Source: an uncultured Saprospiraceae bacterium
GTDB taxonomy: Bacteria; Bacteroidota; Bacteroidia; Chitinophagales; Saprospiraceae
NCBI GenBank assembly: GCA_905479665.1
Contig: CAJQNM010000052.1
Location: 1 to 17,506 of the forward strand
Direction: 5' to 3'
DNA length: 17,506 bases
Shown: positions 1 through 8,188 of the stretch, piece after piece
Numbering within the stretch: the stretch's first letter is position 1
Layout of the letters: each line of letters begins with the position of its first letter
Position numbers and translations under genes: made by a program
Notes under the pieces: model-generated
Told to the model about the DNA's origin: nothing
The model's input: the letters and a program-made list of their open reading frames with translations, nothing else
The model's database searches: none

Positions 1-437
1 CAGTCAGAGACTCCAGATAGATCCGGCATATCCAAACCAACCGATAGAAGATTGAAACATCCGCGAAATGCCGATTCCATGGTCGTCCATTGTGTGGATC
101 CCCATTGATTGACCGCTGTGAGTTTCTGCCGATCAGTGGCACCAAAGAAATAGATCCTCGGAAAATCACCTCTGATTCGTATGGTCACGGTATCGGGTGC
201 ACCGTAATCATGGGATACGTTCCCCGTTATTCCGAATTCATCAAAGATCCCGTCGTCATTCCAGTCGACATCGTAATTATATCCAGCACCAAAGGTCGGT
301 ATGGTAATCGAAGAGTTATTTGAGCCACCGGGAAGATCAGTTTTCCAGGTGGTGATAAAGGCATCCTGTGCGTTGCTTTTGAATATAAAGAATGAGCAAA
401 AGAGAAGTACGGTATAGGAAATTTGATTCGCTTTCAT
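1..437 (-). CDS. BspA-like DUF285 surface protein, 5' part only
   Basis: The minus strand is open from an ATG at 437-435 to the left edge, about 145 codons, with the 3' end outside the window. The translation begins MKANQISYTVLLFCSFF and carries a typical signal peptide, with probable cleavage after SNA before QDAF. Next comes a beta-sandwich-like stretch containing GYNYDVDWNDDGIFDE, then HDYGAPDTVTIRIRG, QWGSTQWTTMESAFRGC and MPDLSGVSD. This order matches the N-terminal module and the first repeat of BspA-like proteins with DUF285 repeats, which are exported leucine-rich-like repeat proteins of Bacteroidota and other bacteria, thought to act in adhesion. The family assignment comes from recognised motifs. 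Repeat number and any C-terminal sorting domain cannot be seen. It could belong to a tandem cluster of such genes further left. Confidence 0.8.
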   Translation of the reverse strand, partial: MKANQISYTVLLFCSFFIFKSNAQDAFITTWKTDLPGGSNNSSITIPTFGAGYNYDVDWNDDGIFDEFGITGNVSHDYGAPDTVTIRIRGDFPRIYFFGATDRQKLTAVNQWGSTQWTTMESAFRGCFNLLSVGLDMPDLSGVSD

Positions 438-919
438 GACTATAGAATTAAATGACTAGAAGGATTCTAATTTTGGTATGGAGGTCATACAAACAAGCAT
501 TCGAAAAGAAAAAGAGCTGATCAATTCTCACCGATCGATAGTTCCCATCCGAGCTCACATTCCAGTGTAGCACCGACTGTCGTCTCGCTTTCATGACATG
601 AGGCACCAGAGGATGATATGACCGGATAGAGATTGGTCCCAACCACCTAGATTCAACACATTTTCGAAGGCTCGTGGAGCGCCATGTGACCAGTTTAGTT
701 GTGGATAGGACTTGCATCGTTTTCTCGGTCTGAATTGAAAAACCAACGGTAGGAATGTTGTTGATGCAAATCTGCGGTATACGAATACTATAGGAAGGTG
801 CAAATGTCCAATACGAGTGCAACCATTGTCCAGTTAGGTATTTTTATCCGGTACTATTGTTGAATCGTAGAGACTAGATCGCCTTCAATTAACTGACACA
901 CAACTGATTACATGTCCGA
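438..919. other. gene-poor intergenic stretch between two minus-strand genes
   Basis: No convincing gene was found in these 482 bases. All three minus-strand frames were read across 481-840. One stays open for over 100 codons (448-822) but gives a composition unlike its neighbours and no recognisable motif. Another frame has a short GGWDQ-like stretch that only loosely recalls DUF285 repeats and soon meets a stop. The stretch may be decayed coding DNA plus the promoter region of the DUF285 gene. No clear terminator hairpin follows the hybrid sensor gene ending at 920. Confidence 0.4.
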
Positions 920-3900
920 TTACGACTCTGTGGGAGGGTCGAAATATTCCGTTGGTGAAATGCCATATACTTTGCGAAAGATCCGAGCAAAATAACTTGG
1001 ATCACGAAAACCGACCTGGTAGGCGACCTCAGAAACATTCAGTTCTTTGCGAAGGAGTAGTTCTTTCGCATGTTGCATGCGTCGTCTTTGAATGTAGGCA
1101 GAAGTTGAAATACCGGTCAGAGACTTCACCTTATTGTGGACTTGACTTCGACTGTATTTTAAGATCTGACACATATGGGAAACACCAAAATCTTCGTTGT
1201 CCAATTGGGTGTCGATGATCTCATTGAGACGTTTGATGAAGGCATCTTCGAGCTGTAGTTCAACGTTGCCTTCTTCGATGTGAATCGTTTTAACACCGTA
1301 TCGCTCGCGCATTCGGTTGGCACGTTCAATAGCATTGTATATGATCTGCCGCAGTTCTTCTTTTTTAAATGGCTTCGTCAGATAGGCGTCTGCACCTCTC
1401 CGCAATCCATCCATCCGAGACTGGATATCTGCCTTTGCAGAAAGCAGAATCACAGGAATGTGGCTTGTACGGATGTCATTCTTTATTTCATCGCATAACT
1501 GAATGCCGTCTTTGACCGGCATCATGATGTCAGAGACAATGAGATCTGGTACGAATTCCAAGGCTTTTTCAACCCCTTCTTCACCATTCATGGCCATATG
1601 AACCTGGTAAAGATCACTCAGGCATTGATTTATATAATGAATCACATCTGTGTTGTCTTCAACGATCAAAATGACTGGTCGATTTGTCTCATACGATTGA
1701 TGGAAGGAGGGATCGTCGTGCATTAATACACTGTTGGTGGCTGACTCGCTAAAAGCATAATCGGGCGGTTCAGAAACAATCTCTTCATTTTGTGTTCTCG
1801 GAAGTCGGACCGTAATATTGCTCCCTTTGTTTTCCTGGCTTTCTACCTGAATAGAACCACCTAAGAATGTGATCAGGTCCTTTGTCAATGCCAATCCGAT
1901 GCCAGTCCCTTCTCCTATACGAGTCGTGGTATTATCCACTTGATAAAAGCGTGAAAAGATTTTTTCAATTTTTGATTCAGGTATACCAATTCCAGTATCA
2001 CGAATGGAGATCTCAACAAAGGATGGTTCATTTTCCTTTATTTCATCAGAAGCTATGCGACAATAGACATTTCCTCCCGCCGGTGTAAATTTGATCGCAT
2101 TGGATAGTAGATTACTTACTATCCGGTGTATAATCTCCAAGTCAAGATCCATAAACAAATTATGAGTGTTGGAATAGAAATGCATGTTGATATCCTTGGA
2201 TTCGGCAATGGGTGAAAATGAATCAAAAATGTCTGAAATTAAACCCACCAGATCTGCCTGAATGACATCCATCGACAACTGTCCGGACTCTAGCTTACTC
2301 AGCTCCAATAATTGATTGACCAAATTCAATAAACGATCCACATTTCTTTTAATGATGGAACGATTTTGTTGATAGCCTTCCGGCAGCTCGGTAACTCCCC
2401 GTATGACAGTCAGTGGCGTTCTAAATTCATGGGTGATATTGGTATAAATTCTTGTTTTTTCTTTGTCTAATTCTCTAAGTCGCTCCGCTTGATCCGATAA
2501 TTGCTGTGTCCGTTTTTGAACTTCTCTCTCAAGTCGCCTTCGCTCCTGTTTGTTGTACCGATACCACATGAATAAAAGGCCGAAAAATACAATGCAGCAT
2601 ACGGCAATAAACCACCAGGTTTTGTAAAATATCTTCGCTACATGAACTTTTACATCAATCGTATTTGCCGTCCAATTCCCCTTAGGGTCTCGTCCTTTGA
2701 TCGAGATTGAATAGCTGCCAGTCGGTAGGTTTGTTAATAGAATCTGGCGATCACTGCCTGTAGATGTCCATGCACTTCCCGGTTGGTTAATCTGATAAAA
2801 AAATTCATTTTTAGAATTATCTGTATAATTAGACAGCCCGACGTTAATCGTCATGTTTCGCTGATTCGCAGGAAAATGGAATATCCTCGAATTTACCCTT
2901 GGATTCAAAGATTTCACTATGTCCTTAGAGCGACGACCCGGATGCGTAATTTCACTCACATAAATTTTTGACTTGGGTGTGCTAAAAAAGGAATTCAGCG
3001 TCCTTTGAGGGTCGATAATTGAAATGCCCTCAATCGTACCAATCACAACTCTTGAATCAGGAAGGGAAGCGAATGACCAACGGTTTCCCTCATTGTGCAC
3101 CAATCCATCATCTTCATTGAATTCAGCAATAACATCTCCCTCGCTCGATAACACCGAAATCCCATCGAAGGTGCTCGCCCAAATGTATCCCTCTTTATCC
3201 TCGACCAACCCCACAACCGTAGAATGCGTCAAGCCCTCGTCTCGGTTTATCTGCTGGACCTGTTGATTGGATGGATGATAACGAATCACTCCATAAGCAT
3301 CCGTCCCTAACCAAATGACACCATTCCTGTCGCACATAATGGTCATAATGGAGAAGGAGCCCTCATCATTCAGCTTTACCTCATTCAATTCCTCCTGAAC
3401 AATATCATAATAATAAAGTCCCGTGCTGGTTCCAATCCATAATTGCTCATCAAAATATTCCATTTGATTGACGTGACCATCGACTGTTGTAATGTCAGAG
3501 ATGATGCTCATGGGCACGAATTGTCCGCCTGCTTCATTGAATTCATGAATACCTCCGTTCATTATTGCAAACAAGGATTCCTCTCCATATTCGATCATCT
3601 CCAGCCTTTCGGCGGTCTTCCATGAATCGATTTGATTTGATGTCGGGTCCACTTTGTGTAAAGCAAAATGGCTCATCAGAAATATATTACCATGACGATC
3701 ATTCCCAATTTTTTGTGGGCGATCCGGATCAATCCGATCAAGCAGGATAGACTTTTGTAAGCGAGGCTTTTTGCTTTTAAAATTTAACTCGTAAGGATCA
3801 CCATGTGTTAATCCCAGCAAAATTGAATCATGCACAACGGTCATAGCTCTGGCTGAACCTGTTCTAAAAGTTTCAAAGCTCAACTCCTGGGCAATTTCTA

Positions 3901-5011
3901 TGAGTTGGATTTTTCCACCCTCAAAAATAACTTCCTTTGTAAAGTCATTGGATGTTATATAATCCCATTCTGATTTTTCAGATCGTGATATGACCTCCGT
4001 ATAGTCGATCCCCTCCCCTTCACTATTGACCAAAATGGCTTTCGATTCTGAATTTTCATTTTGACAGAGGACGAGTAGCCAACCAACTTGATCGGCATAA
4101 ATGATATCTGTAAATTTTTGGTTTTGAAACTGAGATTGATATGTCCATCCGGGGGGTAGTACATTCAGCTCAGTCAATTGATTGTCCTCAAATATCCAAG
4201 CATAAAAATTTTGTCTTCTCGGATTGGCATTAGTCACCACGAGTTGACCTGCCCAATTGTGAAAATGCACCTTCAATAATTGTGTCTTAGATGGGATGCG
4301 ATACGTATTCAATTCCCCAGACTCCGCATTGTACGAGAATACATTCATATTGCGGTCCCAAAACCATATGGACGAACCAATGACAGTCGAATAATTTAGA
4401 ATACCACTATATGGCATAAAATTAGCCGGACGTTCGGAAGGTGACGACTGAACTTTTCGAATGTTAGCACCATCCAATTCATATATGGTGTGGGCTTTTT
4501 CAGAATAAGCGAGAACAAAAATATGTTCATCTATCAAATGAACATTATAGAACTTTCCGGTTGGACCTTCGTATTCAAATAATCTAGTTTTGCTTGAAGG
4601 TATATCATATAAGAAGATCTGATCGTTCTTTCTATCCACTCCTACGATGGTCGTGTCATGAAGAAAACCGGCAATCACAATGTTCGCTCCGGGATTTAAG
4701 GCTAGATTATGAATGATGCCCTCGTATCCGTCAAATTGAATCAGATGCAATCCCCTTCTTCCCTGCGCGTCAAAACATGGAGACAACCACATTCTTCCAT
4801 CTTGATCTATAAACATTTGTTCAAAACAATCTGTGGGAAGCGCGTCATCGATTTTGAGACTGCGACTGACCTTAGGCACCAAGTGGTTTTCAAAGTGGAC
4901 AGCTTGCTGCCCATAGAGTGTCCATGTGCCAATGGCAAAGAATATGTAGAATCCGATAAATGCCTTCCTATTAAACGTCATAGACTGGTATGGTGAACCT
5001 CGTAAACCCAT
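920..5011 (-). CDS. hybrid two-component sensor kinase/response regulator/AraC regulator (HTCS type)
   Basis: One polypeptide of 1363 residues combines a whole phosphorelay. A signal or anchor segment lies near residues 15-35. A long periplasmic sensor follows, with propeller-type Reg_prop repeats clearest at about 515-690 (LWIGTSTGLYYYD, IWLGTDAYG, IWASTFDGISVL) and a Y_Y_Y domain at about 735-788. A transmembrane helix at about 797-818 leads to a HisKA domain with His861 in THEFRTPL. The HATPase has N-box Asn971, Asp1005 in DTGIGIP, and GEGTGIGLAL. The receiver has phospho-acceptor Asp1161 in SDIMMP and Lys1213 in TKPF. A C-terminal AraC HTH occupies about 1258-1357. All key catalytic residues are present. 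In Bacteroidota such proteins sense external, often glycan-derived, ligands and control nearby genes; no glycan-utilisation genes are visible here, so the ligand and targets are unknown. The start at residue 11 (ATG at 4981) gives a cleaner signal peptide and is a real alternative. Confidence 0.95.
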   Translation of the reverse strand: MGLRGSPYQSMTFNRKAFIGFYIFFAIGTWTLYGQQAVHFENHLVPKVSRSLKIDDALPTDCFEQMFIDQDGRMWLSPCFDAQGRRGLHLIQFDGYEGIIHNLALNPGANIVIAGFLHDTTIVGVDRKNDQIFLYDIPSSKTRLFEYEGPTGKFYNVHLIDEHIFVLAYSEKAHTIYELDGANIRKVQSSPSERPANFMPYSGILNYSTVIGSSIWFWDRNMNVFSYNAESGELNTYRIPSKTQLLKVHFHNWAGQLVVTNANPRRQNFYAWIFEDNQLTELNVLPPGWTYQSQFQNQKFTDIIYADQVGWLLVLCQNENSESKAILVNSEGEGIDYTEVISRSEKSEWDYITSNDFTKEVIFEGGKIQLIEIAQELSFETFRTGSARAMTVVHDSILLGLTHGDPYELNFKSKKPRLQKSILLDRIDPDRPQKIGNDRHGNIFLMSHFALHKVDPTSNQIDSWKTAERLEMIEYGEESLFAIMNGGIHEFNEAGGQFVPMSIISDITTVDGHVNQMEYFDEQLWIGTSTGLYYYDIVQEELNEVKLNDEGSFSIMTIMCDRNGVIWLGTDAYGVIRYHPSNQQVQQINRDEGLTHSTVVGLVEDKEGYIWASTFDGISVLSSEGDVIAEFNEDDGLVHNEGNRWSFASLPDSRVVIGTIEGISIIDPQRTLNSFFSTPKSKIYVSEITHPGRRSKDIVKSLNPRVNSRIFHFPANQRNMTINVGLSNYTDNSKNEFFYQINQPGSAWTSTGSDRQILLTNLPTGSYSISIKGRDPKGNWTANTIDVKVHVAKIFYKTWWFIAVCCIVFFGLLFMWYRYNKQERRRLEREVQKRTQQLSDQAERLRELDKEKTRIYTNITHEFRTPLTVIRGVTELPEGYQQNRSIIKRNVDRLLNLVNQLLELSKLESGQLSMDVIQADLVGLISDIFDSFSPIAESKDINMHFYSNTHNLFMDLDLEIIHRIVSNLLSNAIKFTPAGGNVYCRIASDEIKENEPSFVEISIRDTGIGIPESKIEKIFSRFYQVDNTTTRIGEGTGIGLALTKDLITFLGGSIQVESQENKGSNITVRLPRTQNEEIVSEPPDYAFSESATNSVLMHDDPSFHQSYETNRPVILIVEDNTDVIHYINQCLSDLYQVHMAMNGEEGVEKALEFVPDLIVSDIMMPVKDGIQLCDEIKNDIRTSHIPVILLSAKADIQSRMDGLRRGADAYLTKPFKKEELRQIIYNAIERANRMRERYGVKTIHIEEGNVELQLEDAFIKRLNEIIDTQLDNEDFGVSHMCQILKYSRSQVHNKVKSLTGISTSAYIQRRRMQHAKELLLRKELNVSEVAYQVGFRDPSYFARIFRKVYGISPTEYFDPPTES

Positions 5012-5312
5012 TTCATCTTATTGTAAATATAACGCCTTATAAGACAACTTGATCAAACTTCTCCTGGATTGGCAACTTGGTTGGGAAGCATATTGTTTAC
5101 ATAACACTTCTTCCCTATCGGTTGAATGAGCCTTTTTCGTACGGGCTTTTTAACCCAACGCGTGCCGTTTCATTTTAATGATGAATTGATTCACCATGAT
5201 TGTAATTCGTTTAGGATTTCTTGCAAAATTCAGGTTTCCCAACATTGAGGGTGGCAGCCTGGCTTTCAGACACCCACGATCACCCGTGAAAGCCTTGTTG
5301 CTTGTCATCGAT

Positions 5313-5329
5313 CCCGACTCATCGTCGGG
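5313..5329. repeat. short GC-rich hairpin
   Basis: CCCGAC (5313-5318), loop TCATC, GTCGGG (5324-5329) form a perfect 6-bp stem in otherwise AT-rich DNA. No T-run follows on either strand, so it is not a convincing intrinsic terminator. Its role is unknown. Confidence 0.45.
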
Positions 5330-5389
5330 GTTATTAATCAAGTTCACTAACGTAGCTTGCAATTAGTAAATTTCAGTATCTTCTGAGCT

Positions 5390-5451
5390 CAGACGAGGGT
5401 CTGCGTCTGATACATTCATCTCTTTGAACCGAACACTCTCGTGACGCAGAC
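5390..5451. repeat. nested inverted repeats upstream of the PP-loop gene
   Basis: GTCTGCGTC at 5399-5407 is the reverse complement of GACGCAGAC at 5443-5451, a 9-bp perfect inverted repeat with 35 bases between. The left arm also pairs locally: CAGACG at 5390-5395 with CGTCTG at 5404-5409. Two mutually exclusive hairpins are therefore possible about 35-95 bases before the ATG at 5486. It could be an operator, a leader structure or chance. Confidence 0.35.
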
Positions 5452-5485
5452 ATTCCTTTGAGTTATAAGAAACCAAATAAAATCT

Positions 5486-6211
5486 ATGGATCAAAAGCTA
5501 AAAACATACTTTAATTGGAGTTCTGGGAAAGATGCTTCTTTGGCATTTTATCACCTCCAAAAGGAAGGGAAGTATTCTGTGGACAGGTTGCTTACATCGA
5601 TGAATGCTCATCATGATAGAGTGTCAATGCATGGACTTAGGCGGGACCTACTGGAGCAACAGATTAGATCGGTAGGCCTTCCTCTAATCACCATTGAATT
5701 ACCTAAAGAACCAACAATGGAAGATTATAACCAAATAATGAGTTATTCTGTCATGAAGTTGAAATCTGAAGGATATTCTGATTGCGGTTTTGGTGATATC
5801 TTTTTAGAAGACCTTCGATCTTTTAGAGAGGAAAAATTAAAGCCTTACGGTATTACATGTCACTTTCCCTTATGGAAAAGAGATACGAAGGAAATAATCT
5901 CTGAATTTATAAAACTTGGTTTTAAAGCCATCGTAATTTGCATTAAGTCTGATCTATTGGACAAATCATTCGTTGGAAGAGAAATTGATGCTAATTTCAT
6001 CAATGACATACCCCCAAACGTTGATCCTTGTGGTGAAAATGGTGAATTTCATACCTTTTGCTATGACGGCCCAATTTTCTCGAAACCAATCAAATTTAGT
6101 ATAGGAGAGAAAGTTTATAGGGAATATAAAGCTCCCAAACGTGAAGATCAGCTCAAAGATAATGCCGCAATCGGATTCTGGTTTTGTGACTTAATACCCA
6201 CCGAAGAATAA
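5486..6211 (+). CDS. Dph6/DUF71-type PP-loop ATP pyrophosphatase (diphthine-ammonia ligase family)
   Basis: This 241-residue protein begins with a PP-loop ATP-binding motif, SSGKDAS at residues 12-18, of the adenine nucleotide alpha-hydrolase superfamily. It has the conserved RVSMHG segment after the second strand, a central GFGDIFLEDLRSF region, and the GENGEFHT signature at 183-190 followed by CYDGPIF. That signature is characteristic of the ATP_bind_4/DUF71 family. Archaeal and eukaryotic members (Dph6) use ATP and ammonia to amidate diphthine on EF-2. Bacteria do not make diphthamide, so a bacterial member must do another ATP-dependent amidation or adenylation; some bacterial DUF71 proteins have been linked to B12 metabolism by genome context. 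Nothing nearby (no cobalamin genes) fixes the substrate. Length is normal for the single-domain form and the protein is probably cytoplasmic. It stands alone, with its own leader containing inverted repeats. Confidence 0.85.
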   Translation: MDQKLKTYFNWSSGKDASLAFYHLQKEGKYSVDRLLTSMNAHHDRVSMHGLRRDLLEQQIRSVGLPLITIELPKEPTMEDYNQIMSYSVMKLKSEGYSDCGFGDIFLEDLRSFREEKLKPYGITCHFPLWKRDTKEIISEFIKLGFKAIVICIKSDLLDKSFVGREIDANFINDIPPNVDPCGENGEFHTFCYDGPIFSKPIKFSIGEKVYREYKAPKREDQLKDNAAIGFWFCDLIPTEE

Positions 6212-6665
6212 AAAGCATATAAGAACAGTCTTCCTAACAGACAACCATGTACCAGTATACTGACATTTGGAATGCCAAGGATGCCGCAGCCCACAATTTA
6301 TCCATTTTTGGTTTTAACTACGGCTTTGCCACCAGACAAGGCACGAAAACCGAGGATAACCCAGCAAGGAAAGCAAGCTGACCATCACCGACCGGCAGAT
6401 GTAAGACGGAACTCCGCTTCTATTGAAAAAGGGCGCAAATCAATTCGTATTGAAAAAGCAAAAATCCCAACCATGAATTTTGGCATTAATCAAGTATTTG
6501 CATCTCTTCAAGCTTGGAAGCGTCCATGCCTTATCCTCTCTGTCTCAAACTCGAAAGAGAAACCGTAGACCATAGATCGTGTGCTCGAAGTAACACATCA
6601 AATATACCGTATAAGCTTCCCCATAATGAAATGGGGAAACTTATAAAGTACATTCAGGAAGTCTA
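6212..6665. other. gene-poor, probably degraded stretch
   Basis: No gene can be supported here. A 44-codon frame from the ATG at 6247 starts MYQYTDIWNAK, faintly like the start of small Bacteroidota proteins beginning MYIYxExWNAK, but the similarity stops at once. A longer frame (6272-6568) in another phase has an irregular composition with no motif. The pattern suggests decayed coding DNA. The right end holds the strong hairpin at 6610-6645. Confidence 0.35.
6610..6645 (-). terminator. hairpin downstream of the type IX sorting-domain remnant
   Basis: TATAAG-C-TTCCCCAT (6610-6624), loop AATGAA, ATGGGGAA-A-CTTATA (6631-6645) form a 14-bp stem with one internal mismatch. On the minus strand it begins about 20 bases after the stop at 6666, the right place for a terminator of that gene. 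There is no clean T-run on either side, so it may act as an mRNA 3'-end stabiliser or an imperfect terminator. Confidence 0.5.
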
Positions 6666-7028
6666 TTACCTCGCGATTATCATTTTCTTCGAGCCAACAT
6701 AATTCTTACCGCTTCTACTCGTAGCATTGATCTTATAAAGATAAATACCACTGCTTAGGTTTGAAGCATCAAAATTAAGTGCCTGCATACCTGGAGACAA
6801 TCCACTCTCAGTCACCTCAAATACTCTCTGCCCGACAAAATTGTATACACTTAATGTAACCTTCGCTTGTTGATGCAATTCAAATTCGACTGTCGTTTTT
6901 TGGTCAAATGGGTTTGGATAGTTGCCTGACAAATCGAATATGCCTGGATCCCATTGATCAAAAGAAGTCGTCGTTACGCCAGTAATCAATGAATCTCTTA
7001 ATGCAACGAAGTAGCTGAAAAGAACAGG
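6666..7028 (-). pseudogene. orphan type IX secretion C-terminal sorting domain (3' remnant of a secreted protein)
   Basis: The frame is open from a stop at 7031-7029 to the TAA at 6666 and encodes up to 120 residues. The last 85 or so form a Por secretion (TIGR04183-like) sorting domain: SGNYPNPFDQKTTVEFEL, then VTLSVYNFVGQRV, LSSGIYLYKI and terminal KKMIIAR. In this system the domain sits at the C-terminus of large exported proteins and is removed on surface attachment. Here there is no upstream cargo, no signal peptide and no ATG; the only nearby initiator is a TTG at 6989. The residues before the domain (LFSYFVALRDSLITGV) look like the interior of a longer protein. I infer that the 5' part was lost by deletion or rearrangement. 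A frameshifted rather than deleted upstream part was looked for in 7021-7140 in all minus frames and not found. Confidence 0.75.
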
Positions 7029-7619
7029 TTAGGAACGGCCTATGCAACCTCAACCGATGAACAAATCCACTAGATTTTCATCTCGCTATCGGTACATTAT
7101 GACTCCCATGAGGCCAGGAAAGTCCTGGAGAACCACTAGCCCTCCCTTCCGCTATGCGGTTCCTTTCACTTCGAGATGAACACCACCTCGACCAGCAAGG
7201 GCTGGATCGTTAAGGAATCAGCTCTAAAAGAAGACTTCAGCGAAGTGACCCTACTGGATTGGAGCAGAAAGAAAGATCCTGGCCTGGTAGGGAAAGCGTT
7301 CTGTCAGAAGTTCTGTTGAAGTAGGATGTGACCTAAGATCGTTGGGCACGTGATCTGCTATAAGCACTAGACAAACAAGCTACTGTATTCCCCAGGAGAG
7401 GATTCGTTCAACCTATCTGCCGAAAAGCCAGGCTGAAATGTCTAGGTCGGAGACGTTGTCGAACGAAAACACTGCCTAGAGCTCTCACAATGCCATTCGC
7501 TTTTTCTAGATTTGTATCGCCCACCAGTAGCTATTTGTCTCTATGGATCTATAGCGTTATATTAGGAAGGCCCTCTTGGCATCTACAGCATAAGCGTTAC
7601 GATTAATTATGAATAAGCA
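7029..7619. other. degraded intergenic stretch before dps
   Basis: About 590 bases without a supportable gene. A 47-codon plus-strand frame at 7176-7319 begins MNTTSTSKGWIVKESALKED, and residues with protein-like composition (SPGEDSFNLSAEKPG) continue in the same frame near 7389-7433 after stops. This suggests a decayed gene on the plus strand of unknown identity. The local base composition near 7180-7290 is richer in GC than the surrounding genes. The right part should contain the dps promoter. Confidence 0.35.
7507..7514 (+). promoter_or_regulatory. candidate -7 promoter element upstream of dps
   Basis: TAGATTTG matches the Bacteroidota -7 consensus TAnnTTTG at every fixed position and lies 105 bases before the first ATG of dps. 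No TTG/TTTG -33 element was found at the expected spacing, so this is only a candidate. Confidence 0.2.
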
Positions 7620-8090
7620 ATGATGAAAAACTTAATAGGAATAGATACGAACAAGGCTGAAGAGCTCAGTAAAAACTTAAATCAACTGCTAGCAGATTAT
7701 CAACTATTTTATCAAAATTTGAGAGGACTACACTGGAACATTAAGGGGAAAGAATTCTTTGAGTTACACTTAAAATTTGAGGAGTTTTATGATGATGCCG
7801 TTATTAAAGTGGATGAAATAGCTGAAAGAATATTAACACTAGAAGGAGAACCTTTGCACACATTTACTGACTACCTTAACACCTCTAATATCAAGGAAGT
7901 AAAAAGCATTACAAATGGAATGGAGGGAGTTACTATCGTTGTGGAAAATTTCTCCATTCTTATTGCAAAAGAAAGAGGCATCTTAGACTTAGCAAGTGAA
8001 GCGAATGACGAAGGAACGGTCAGTTTAATGAGTGATTATATTTCTGAAACAGAGAAAACTCTTTGGATGCTCAATTCATACTTGCAATAA
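7620..8090 (+). CDS. dps: Dps family ferritin-like DNA-binding/iron-storage protein
   Basis: A 156-residue protein of normal Dps length. The ferroxidase residues have the spacing known for the family: His38 in LRGLHWNIKG, His50, an acidic residue at Glu54 (where Asp is usual), Asp65 and Glu69 in VDEIAERI. Dps forms 12-mers that oxidise Fe(II) with hydrogen peroxide, store ferric iron and often coat DNA, protecting cells in starvation and oxidative stress. No long basic tail is present, so DNA binding is uncertain. Two consecutive ATG codons (7620 and 7623) could each start it. The gene has its own leader and is followed by the very stable hairpin at 8115-8150, so it is probably monocistronic. 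Confidence 0.93.
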   Translation: MMKNLIGIDTNKAEELSKNLNQLLADYQLFYQNLRGLHWNIKGKEFFELHLKFEEFYDDAVIKVDEIAERILTLEGEPLHTFTDYLNTSNIKEVKSITNGMEGVTIVVENFSILIAKERGILDLASEANDEGTVSLMSDYISETEKTLWMLNSYLQ

Positions 8091-8114
8091 ATAAAAAAAG
8101 AATGGTAATCGAGT

Positions 8115-8150
8115 AGACGCACCGTGAGCCCTGAGGCTCACGGTGCGTCT
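8115..8150 (+). terminator. perfect 16-bp stem hairpin after dps
   Basis: AGACGCACCGTGAGCC (8115-8130), loop CTGA, and its exact reverse complement (8135-8150) form a 16-bp perfect stem with a tetraloop, 24 bases after the dps stop. It is far more stable than anything else in the window. No T-run follows (CTCACATTG), so it could be a terminator of a non-canonical kind, an mRNA-stabilising 3' end, or a dispersed palindromic repeat unit. Confidence 0.6.
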
Positions 8151-8188
8151 CTCACATTGTGCCCCTTACCATAAGAGAGCGAAACATC

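Larger units (their letters stand above)
5012..5485. other. divergent intergenic region between the hybrid regulator and the PP-loop gene
   Basis: These 474 bases separate divergent genes and should hold both promoters. On the minus strand, just before the regulator start, there is a TATATTTA, one mismatch from the Bacteroidota -7 element TAnnTTTG, but no well-spaced -33 element. A GC-rich hairpin (5313-5329) and a set of short inverted repeats (5390-5451) are listed separately. A minus-strand open frame at 5150-5362 has no recognisable features and was not called. Confidence 0.4.

Noticed and set aside
448..822. Open frame of 124 codons on the minus strand, with an overlapping 70-codon frame
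   Set aside because: No recognisable motif or credible signal peptide. The GGWDQ-like piece in the overlapping frame is too short to claim a DUF285 remnant.
5129..5151. AGCC...GGCT stem followed by T5, like an intrinsic terminator on the plus strand
   Set aside because: The stem is only 4 bp with an 11-base loop, and no plus-strand gene lies upstream for it to terminate.
5150..5362. 70-codon minus-strand frame upstream of the hybrid regulator
   Set aside because: No protein-like features. It lies in the divergent promoter region and contains the hairpin at 5313-5329.
6272..6568. 98-codon plus-strand open frame
   Set aside because: Irregular composition and no motif. It overlaps another frame (from 6247) that looks no worse, so neither is supported as a gene.
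7609..7623. Four-codon frame (MNKQ) overlapping the dps start as an upstream peptide
   Set aside because: Too short to distinguish from chance.
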